Source: Pseudomonadota bacterium
GTDB lineage: Bacteria; Pseudomonadota; Gammaproteobacteria; Steroidobacterales; Steroidobacteraceae
Direction of reading: 5' to 3'
DNA length: 6,144 nt
NCBI GenBank assembly: GCA_021792815.1
Contig: JAJYTX010000187.1
Location: 1-6,144 of the forward strand
In this document: positions 1 through 6,144 of the stretch, piece by piece
How the letters are laid out: each line of letters starts with the position of its first letter
How positions within the stretch are numbered: position 1 is the stretch's first letter
The notes under the pieces: model-generated
What the model was told of the DNA's origin: nothing
Seen by the model: the letters and a program-made list of their open reading frames with translations, nothing else
Databases searched by the model: none
Program-made: the position numbers and the translations under genes

Positions 1-85
1 TCTCGGCACGATGACCCCGGAGACGTTCGCCGAACGCCTCCGCATCGAGCTCGACAGCCGTGGGCGCCGTACTGTGGAGGATTGA
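1..85 (+). CDS. thrS: Threonyl-tRNA synthetase, C-terminal end only
   Basis: The first 85 bases encode the last 27 residues of a protein beginning LGTMTPETFAERL and ending GRRTVED before a TGA stop; the reading frame starts at base 2. This matches the tail of the class II threonyl-tRNA synthetase anticodon-binding domain, where E. coli ThrS has LGSMDVNEVIEKL and ends about 20 residues later. The enzyme charges tRNA-Thr with threonine in the cytoplasm. The catalytic and editing domains lie outside the window. The identification also rests on the next gene, since thrS immediately before infC is a conserved proteobacterial order. The last codons carry the Shine-Dalgarno sequence of infC, so the two genes are very likely translated from one message. 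Confidence 0.9.
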   Translation, partial: LGTMTPETFAERLRIELDSRGRRTVED

Positions 86-91
86 CGCATA
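76..91 (+). promoter_or_regulatory. infC ribosome binding site with AUA start codon
   Basis: GGAGG at 76-80, inside the last codons of thrS, lies 8 nt upstream of ATA at 89-91. That is ideal spacing for a Shine-Dalgarno sequence. No ATG, GTG or TTG exists in the infC frame between the thrS stop (83-85) and GTG at 149. Homology to IF3 begins well before position 149, so this ATA is the best-supported start. In E. coli infC starts with AUU, and IF3 represses its own message by rejecting non-standard start codons. An AUA start would fit the same autocontrol; that role is inferred here. Confidence 0.75.
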
Positions 92-610
92 GCCAGTGTA
101 ACCAAGCGGGTCCGGCGCAACGAGGAGATCCTCGCGCCGCAACTGCGCGTGATCGCGGCCGACGGATCGCAGGCCGGTGTGATGTCCCGTGCCGAGGCGT
201 TGCAGATGGCATCGTCCTCGGAGCTCGATCTGGTGGAGGTCTCGCCGACGGCGGAGCCGCCGGTCGTGCGCATCATGGACTACGGCAAGTTCTTGTTCGA
301 GCAGAACAAGAAGGCCCACTCGGCGAAGCGCAAGCAGAAACAGATCCAGGTCAAGGAGGTGAAGTTTCGTCCCGGCACCGGGGAGGCGGATTACCAGATC
401 AAGCTGCGTAACCTCATCCGCTTCCTCACCGAGGGCGACAAGGCCAAGGTGACCTTGCGGTTCCGCGGCCGGGAGATGGTGCACCAGGACATCGGGCGCA
501 AGCTCCTCGATCGGGTTGCCACCGACCTCGCTCCCCACAGCGTGGTCGAGCAAAACCCGCTCATGGAGGGTCGTCAGATGATCATGGTGTTCGCTCCGAA
601 GAAGAAGTGA
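89..610 (+). CDS. infC: Translation initiation factor IF3
   Basis: IF3 binds the 30S subunit, keeps it apart from 50S and checks start-codon and initiator-tRNA pairing. From the AUA start the product is 173 residues, close to the family's usual 175-180. The N-terminal domain (about residues 8-70) contains [27 protein letters not shown] and the conserved Tyr65 region. A lysine-rich linker follows (about 72-90), then the C-terminal domain with [26 protein letters not shown] and the terminal [18 protein letters not shown] start at 149 would give only 153 residues and remove the first beta strand of the N domain, including RRNEEI. The ATG at 182 would remove still more. The gene starts 3 nt after thrS and is probably self-regulated through its start codon. 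Confidence 0.96.
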   Translation: MASVTKRVRRNEEILAPQLRVIAADGSQAGVMSRAEALQMASSSELDLVEVSPTAEPPVVRIMDYGKFLFEQNKKAHSAKRKQKQIQVKEVKFRPGTGEADYQIKLRNLIRFLTEGDKAKVTLRFRGREMVHQDIGRKLLDRVATDLAPHSVVEQNPLMEGRQMIMVFAPKKK

Positions 611-712
611 CGATCGAGCCGCCTATGGAAGGCGGCCGGGTCGTTCGCCCGTAGCACCCGCTCCGAGGGCGGGTTGCGACCGGGCTATCAGTAACAGTCG
701 AGGAGTTTTGTC
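611..712 (+). promoter_or_regulatory. Structured infC-rpmI leader, possible L20 control region
   Basis: This 102-nt gap can form several hairpins. GCCGCCT (618-624) pairs with AGGCGGC (630-636) around a 5-nt loop. ACCCGC (656-661) pairs with GCGGGT (669-674) around loop TCCGAGG. An outer helix GCCCG (647-651) with CGGGC (681-685) can enclose the second hairpin. No T-run follows any stem, so these do not look like intrinsic terminators. The loop bases TCC (662-664) are complementary to GGA in the rpmI Shine-Dalgarno AGGAG (701-705), which sits 7 nt before the ATG. In E. coli bL20 represses rpmI-rplT translation by binding a pseudoknot in the equivalent gap. An equivalent role here is an inference from position and folding. 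Confidence 0.4.
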
Positions 713-916
713 ATGCCTAAGTTGAAAACCAACCGGGCCGCGGCCAAGCGCTTTCGCAAGACGGCGAAGGGCTTCAAGCGGTACGCCTCCAAACGCCGCC
801 ACAACCTCGGCCACAAGGACCGCAAGGTCAAGCGCCATGCTCGCTCCGGCGGAACGAGCCTCGTGCACGAGACGGACGTCGGTCGTCTCGTCCAGCTCCT
901 TCCCCACCACAAATAA
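713..916 (+). CDS. rpmI: Large ribosomal subunit protein bL35
   Basis: The product is a 67-residue, very basic protein starting MPKLKTNRAAAKRFRKT, the hallmark N-terminus of bL35; E. coli bL35 has 65 residues. It continues with the GFKRYASKRRHNL and KRKxKRHARSG-like region and ends in a short less basic helix (DVGRLVQLLPHHK). bL35 sits in the 50S subunit and makes contact with 23S rRNA. The start is clear: AGGAG at 701-705 lies 7 nt before the ATG. rplT follows after 18 nt, the usual rpmI-rplT pair. Translation is likely controlled through the structured leader upstream, by analogy with the E. coli L20 feedback loop. No cysteines are present, so this is not a zinc-binding form. Confidence 0.97.
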   Translation: MPKLKTNRAAAKRFRKTAKGFKRYASKRRHNLGHKDRKVKRHARSGGTSLVHETDVGRLVQLLPHHK

Positions 917-934
917 GTTCGGGCGAGATAACAC

Positions 935-1297
935 ATGGCAAGAGTCAAACGTGGCGTGACGGCCGGGCGCCGTCACAAGAAAGTTCTGGGCAAGGCCAAG
1001 GGCTACTACAACGCCCGGCGCAAGGTCTATCGGACGGCCAAACAGGCCGTGATCAAGGCCGGACAGTACGCGTACCGCGACCGGCGGCAGAAGAAGCGTC
1101 AGTTCCGGGCGCTGTGGATCGCGCGCATCAACGCCGCGGCGCGCGGCTACGGGCTCTCCTACAGCCGCATGATCAACGGCCTCACCAAGGCCGGCGTCGA
1201 CATCGACCGCAAGGTGCTGGCCGATCTCGCCGTGCACGATATCAACGCGTTCGGCGTGATCGCCGAGCAGGCCAAAGCCGCACTCGGCGCTGCCTGA
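935..1297 (+). CDS. rplT: Large ribosomal subunit protein bL20
   Basis: The product has 120 residues (118 in E. coli) and begins [18 protein letters not shown]. It contains the family signature region [18 protein letters not shown], and a globular RNA-binding domain with [21 protein letters not shown] and [20 protein letters not shown]. The long basic N-terminal tail (about residues 1-60) threads into 23S rRNA and is needed early in 50S assembly; the C-terminal domain binds the rRNA and, in E. coli, its own mRNA. The ribosome binding site is weak (GGGCGAG at 921-927), and the gene lies 18 nt after rpmI, so translation may be coupled to rpmI. Such coupling would let bL20 control both genes at the rpmI leader; this is inferred. 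Confidence 0.98.
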   Translation: MARVKRGVTAGRRHKKVLGKAKGYYNARRKVYRTAKQAVIKAGQYAYRDRRQKKRQFRALWIARINAAARGYGLSYSRMINGLTKAGVDIDRKVLADLAVHDINAFGVIAEQAKAALGAA

Positions 1298-4728
<3,431 letters not shown>

Positions 4729-4732
4729 GCAA

Positions 4733-5032
4733 ATGGCTTTGACGAAAGCGGAGATGGCCGAGGCGCTGTTCAACCAGCTGGGGTTGAACAAGCGGGAAGC
4801 GAGGGAGCTGGTGGACTTGTTCTTCGAGGAAGTGCGTACGGCGCTCTCGAGCGGTGAGCAGGTCAAGCTTTCCGGCTTCGGTAATTTCGACTTGAGGGAC
4901 AAGAGTCCGCGGCCCGGCCGAAACCCCAAGACCGGAGAGGAGATCCCAATCACCGCTCGCCGAGTGGTGACGTTCCGTCCGGGGCAGAAGTTGAAGGCGC
5001 GGGTCGAAGCGTATGTTGGAGCCCAAGAATAA
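4733..5032 (+). CDS. ihfA: Integration host factor alpha subunit
   Basis: IhfA pairs with IhfB, encoded elsewhere, to bind and sharply bend DNA. It acts in nucleoid organisation, sigma-54 promoter activation, replication and site-specific recombination. The product has 99 residues, the same as E. coli, and begins [18 protein letters not shown]. It shows the HU/IHF dimer helices (about 3-40), [15 protein letters not shown] (43-57), the DNA-inserting arm [14 protein letters not shown] (60-73) with the intercalating Pro66, and the closing [15 protein letters not shown]. The ATG at 4733 is preferred because homology begins there, although the frame is open upstream; the ribosome binding site is weak (GAGAA at 4721-4725). 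It lies 4 nt after pheT, the normal gammaproteobacterial arrangement, and overlaps the next gene by 20 nt. Confidence 0.97.
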   Translation: MALTKAEMAEALFNQLGLNKREARELVDLFFEEVRTALSSGEQVKLSGFGNFDLRDKSPRPGRNPKTGEEIPITARRVVTFRPGQKLKARVEAYVGAQE

Positions 5033-5369
5033 CGCCGAGCTGCCGGTCATCCCCGGCAAGCGCTACTTCACCATCGGCGAGGTGAGCGAGCTGTGTGGCG
5101 TCAAGCCGCACGTGCTGCGCTACTGGGAGCAGGAATTCCCGCAGCTGAAGCCGGTGAAGCGCCGCGGCAACCGCCGCTACTACCAGCGCCAGGACGTGAT
5201 CGTCATCCGCCAGATCCGAAGCCTCCTCTACGATCAGGGCTTCACCATCGGCGGCGCGCGCAATCACCTGACGGGCGAGGAGGCGCGCACGGACGTGTTC
5301 CAGAGCCACCAGATCGCCAAGCAGATGCGCGTCGAGCTCGAGGAGCTGCTGAAGATCCTGAAGCGCTGA
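5013..5369 (+). CDS. MerR-family transcriptional regulator, short form
   Basis: The 118-residue product carries a MerR winged-helix DNA-binding domain: helix-turn-helix at about 19-41 ([20 protein letters not shown]), wing at about 49-62 ([14 protein letters not shown]), and second helix pair [22 protein letters not shown] at about 65-86. A short helix (about 100-117) could form the dimer coiled coil. There is almost no effector domain and only one cysteine (Cys28), so metal or thiol sensing as in MerR, CueR or SoxR is unlikely. A gene of this type directly after ihfA is a recurring arrangement in gammaproteobacteria, including Pseudomonas; its targets are not known to me. The ATG at 5013 lies within ihfA, which suggests translational coupling; no strong ribosome binding site is visible. 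Confidence 0.93.
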   Translation: MLEPKNNAELPVIPGKRYFTIGEVSELCGVKPHVLRYWEQEFPQLKPVKRRGNRRYYQRQDVIVIRQIRSLLYDQGFTIGGARNHLTGEEARTDVFQSHQIAKQMRVELEELLKILKR

Positions 5370-5430
5370 AGGAGAGCGCGCTGCCGGGCGTCTCGCCTGC
5401 AACCTCTCCCGCAGGAGCGTAGATTGAGGG

Positions 5431-5436
5431 TAGAAT
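5431..5436 (+). promoter_or_regulatory. Possible -10 element for tRNA-Pro
   Basis: TAGAAT matches the sigma-70 -10 consensus in five of six bases and is followed by a GC-rich discriminator, as in many stable-RNA promoters. It lies about 55 nt before the mature tRNA. No convincing -35 element sits 16-18 nt upstream. CTGCAA (5397-5402) with TAGATT (5420-5425) is an alternative pair at 17-nt spacing. The tRNA could also be read from the operon. Confidence 0.3.
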
Positions 5437-5440
5437 GAGC

Positions 5441-5472
5441 CTTCGCGCGAGAAATCCCCGCTCGCGCTCAAG
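5441..5472 (+). other. GC-rich hairpin upstream of tRNA-Pro
   Basis: GCGCGAG (5445-5451) pairs perfectly with CTCGCGC (5461-5467) around a 9-nt loop. CTT (5441-5443) and AAG (5470-5472) can extend the stem past a small internal loop. The bases after it (CGGCCGAAAATTC) contain no T-run, so it does not look like a standard intrinsic terminator. It could be part of the tRNA precursor leader, a processing signal or a factor-dependent stop after the MerR gene; nothing in the sequence decides between these. Confidence 0.45.
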
Positions 5473-5491
5473 CGGCCGAAAATTCAATCGT

Positions 5492-5568
5492 CGGAGCGTG
5501 GCGCAGTCTGGTAGCGCACTTGCATGGGGTGCAAGGGGTCCCGAGTTCGAATCTCGGCGCTCCGACCA
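5492..5568 (+). tRNA. tRNA-Pro, anticodon GGG
   Basis: The 77-nt gene folds into a full cloverleaf. The acceptor stem CGGAGCG (5492-5498) pairs with CGCTCCG (5558-5564). The D arm is GCGC (5501-5504) with GCGC (5514-5517). The anticodon stem CTTGC (5519-5523) pairs with GCAAG (5531-5535) around loop ATGGGGT, giving anticodon GGG at 5526-5528. The T arm CCGAG/CTCGG encloses TTCGAAT. CCA is encoded at 5566-5568. The C1-G72 pair, A73, and G35/G36 are the bacterial proline identity elements. It reads CCC and CCU codons. Its 3' half is a typical integrase target, relevant because the sequence beyond looks different from the operon. Confidence 0.97.
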
Positions 5569-5596
5569 TCAAAAACGAGCGGTAACGATGTGGGCT

Positions 5597-5620
5597 GTGT
5601 CCGCGTTTGTGTCCGCCTTT
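5597..5620 (+). repeat. Two-copy 12-bp imperfect tandem repeat
   Basis: GTGTCCGCGTTT is followed directly by GTGTCCGCCTTT, differing at one base. It starts 28 nt after the tRNA. The spacing of 12 bp is about one helical turn and could suit a DNA-binding protein, but two copies may also be chance. No function can be assigned. Confidence 0.5.
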
Positions 5621-5765
5621 GATTTTCCCAGGTATTCCAGCGTGTGTCGGCACCGATCCACTGCACCAAATGCGGTAGATCGGCTCTGAAACACTTGTGC
5701 GGACCGTCTTCGTCGCGCGTGGCGCGTCCTCGTGCGCGCTAGCAGGGCCGGAGGGGTCGCGCTGG

Positions 5766-6144
5766 ATGCGTCCCATGCATGCGTTCTATCCGCTTGAGGA
5801 ACAACGAAGGCGTCACGCCCATACCACATCGATGGCCCGCTATCTTGATGCCCACCAGCATCTGTTGCTCGAAAATCTCAGGGCCAATGACAGCCAGCCG
5901 CCACCTCCATTGCCGGAGAGCCCACCGGCCGAAGACGTAACCTCCGCAGATGAGGAAGAACTGCAGCTGGCCGTCGAGCGAGACCAATCCCAAGTGCAGG
6001 TGTTCTTGCCGGAGGCTATTGCGGAAGCGCGCATGCTGCTCGGCACACAGAACAATGCGCCTAGCGGCAAGCGCAGCAGTTCTGAAGCGCTGTCGCGCTC
6101 GACGCAGGCGCTCGATCGAGCAGCGAGGGACGATGGCTGGCGAT
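5766..6144 (+). CDS. Unrecognised protein, N-terminal part, runs off the window
   Basis: The frame is open from the TAG at 5676-5678 to the window end and has no stop, so at least 126 residues are encoded from the ATG at 5766. That start has a strong ribosome binding site (GGAGGGG at 5750-5756, 9 nt upstream). Alternative ATGs at 5775 and 5832 lack equally good ones. I do not recognise the family. Residues 1-40 are helical and basic (RRRHAHTTSMARYLDAHQHL); 43-55 is a proline-rich stretch with PPPPLPESPP; 56-65 is acidic; 66-126 is polar and probably helical (AIAEARMLLG, EALSRSTQALDRAARDD). There is no signal peptide or membrane segment. The position just beyond a tRNA suggests accessory DNA. 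The other two + frames are interrupted in this region. Confidence 0.6.
   Translation, partial: MRPMHAFYPLEEQRRRHAHTTSMARYLDAHQHLLLENLRANDSQPPPPLPESPPAEDVTSADEEELQLAVERDQSQVQVFLPEAIAEARMLLGTQNNAPSGKRSSSEALSRSTQALDRAARDDGWR

Noticed and set aside
82..411. + strand ORF overlapping infC in another frame
   Set aside because: It is rich in Gly, Arg and Ala, typical of a shadow frame in GC-rich DNA, and infC accounts for the region.
618..636. Hairpin after infC as an intrinsic terminator
   Set aside because: The stem is strong but is followed by CCGGGTCG with no T-run, and the downstream genes belong to the same operon.
5435..5689. + strand ORF across the tRNA (contains SVAQSGSALAWGARG)
   Set aside because: This peptide is the translation of tRNA-Pro itself, a well-known spurious protein type in databases. 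The tRNA explains the sequence fully.
5468..5776. - strand ORF across the tRNA (contains VGAPRFELGTPC)
   Set aside because: Reverse-strand translation of the tRNA, another familiar database artefact. The rest shows no domain or coding character.
5569..5829. - strand ORF ending at the tRNA, considered as an integrase C-terminus
   Set aside because: It has no tyrosine-recombinase motifs (no R-H-R-Y pattern) and only 86 residues, and it is arginine-rich in the manner of a shadow frame.
5739..6070. Two - strand ORFs opposite the right-edge gene
   Set aside because: They are short and of low complexity (serine-rich, tryptophan-rich), and lie opposite a + frame that is open to the window end with a good ribosome binding site.

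Overview
The window is one end of a conserved proteobacterial translation operon, followed by a tRNA gene and then a less familiar stretch. It is GC-rich. The gene order is thrS (end), infC, rpmI, rplT, pheS, pheT, ihfA, then a MerR-type regulator gene, all on the + strand, with tRNA-Pro close behind. This order, and the protein sequences themselves, point to a high-GC gammaproteobacterium. The genus cannot be set from the sequence alone.

Positions 1-5369 form a tightly packed gene cluster. The threonyl-tRNA synthetase tail (1-85) is followed after 3 nt by translation initiation factor IF3 (89-610), which appears to start with the rare codon AUA. A 102-nt structured leader (611-712) precedes the ribosomal proteins bL35 and bL20. 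A 21-nt gap then leads to the two subunits of phenylalanyl-tRNA synthetase, whose genes overlap by 4 nt. The IHF alpha-subunit gene comes next, and its last 20 nt overlap the MerR-type regulator gene. The genes thus supply initiation, two large-subunit proteins, tRNA charging and a nucleoid architectural protein from one region. IF3 probably limits its own synthesis through its start codon, and bL20 may do the same for bL35/bL20 through the leader.

Positions 5370-5568 hold a GC-rich hairpin, a possible weak promoter and a complete tRNA-Pro(GGG) gene with encoded CCA.

Positions 5569-6144 lie beyond the tRNA. They hold a short imperfect tandem repeat and the start of an unrecognised protein gene that runs off the right edge (5766 onward, at least 126 residues). 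A tRNA 3' end is a classic integration site, and the base and codon use there differ from the operon. This may therefore be the edge of an accessory island, but the window shows no integrase and no second att copy. The core operon is ordinary; the points most worth checking are the infC AUA start, the regulatory signals in the infC-rpmI gap and the pheT 3' end, and the unknown gene at the right edge.
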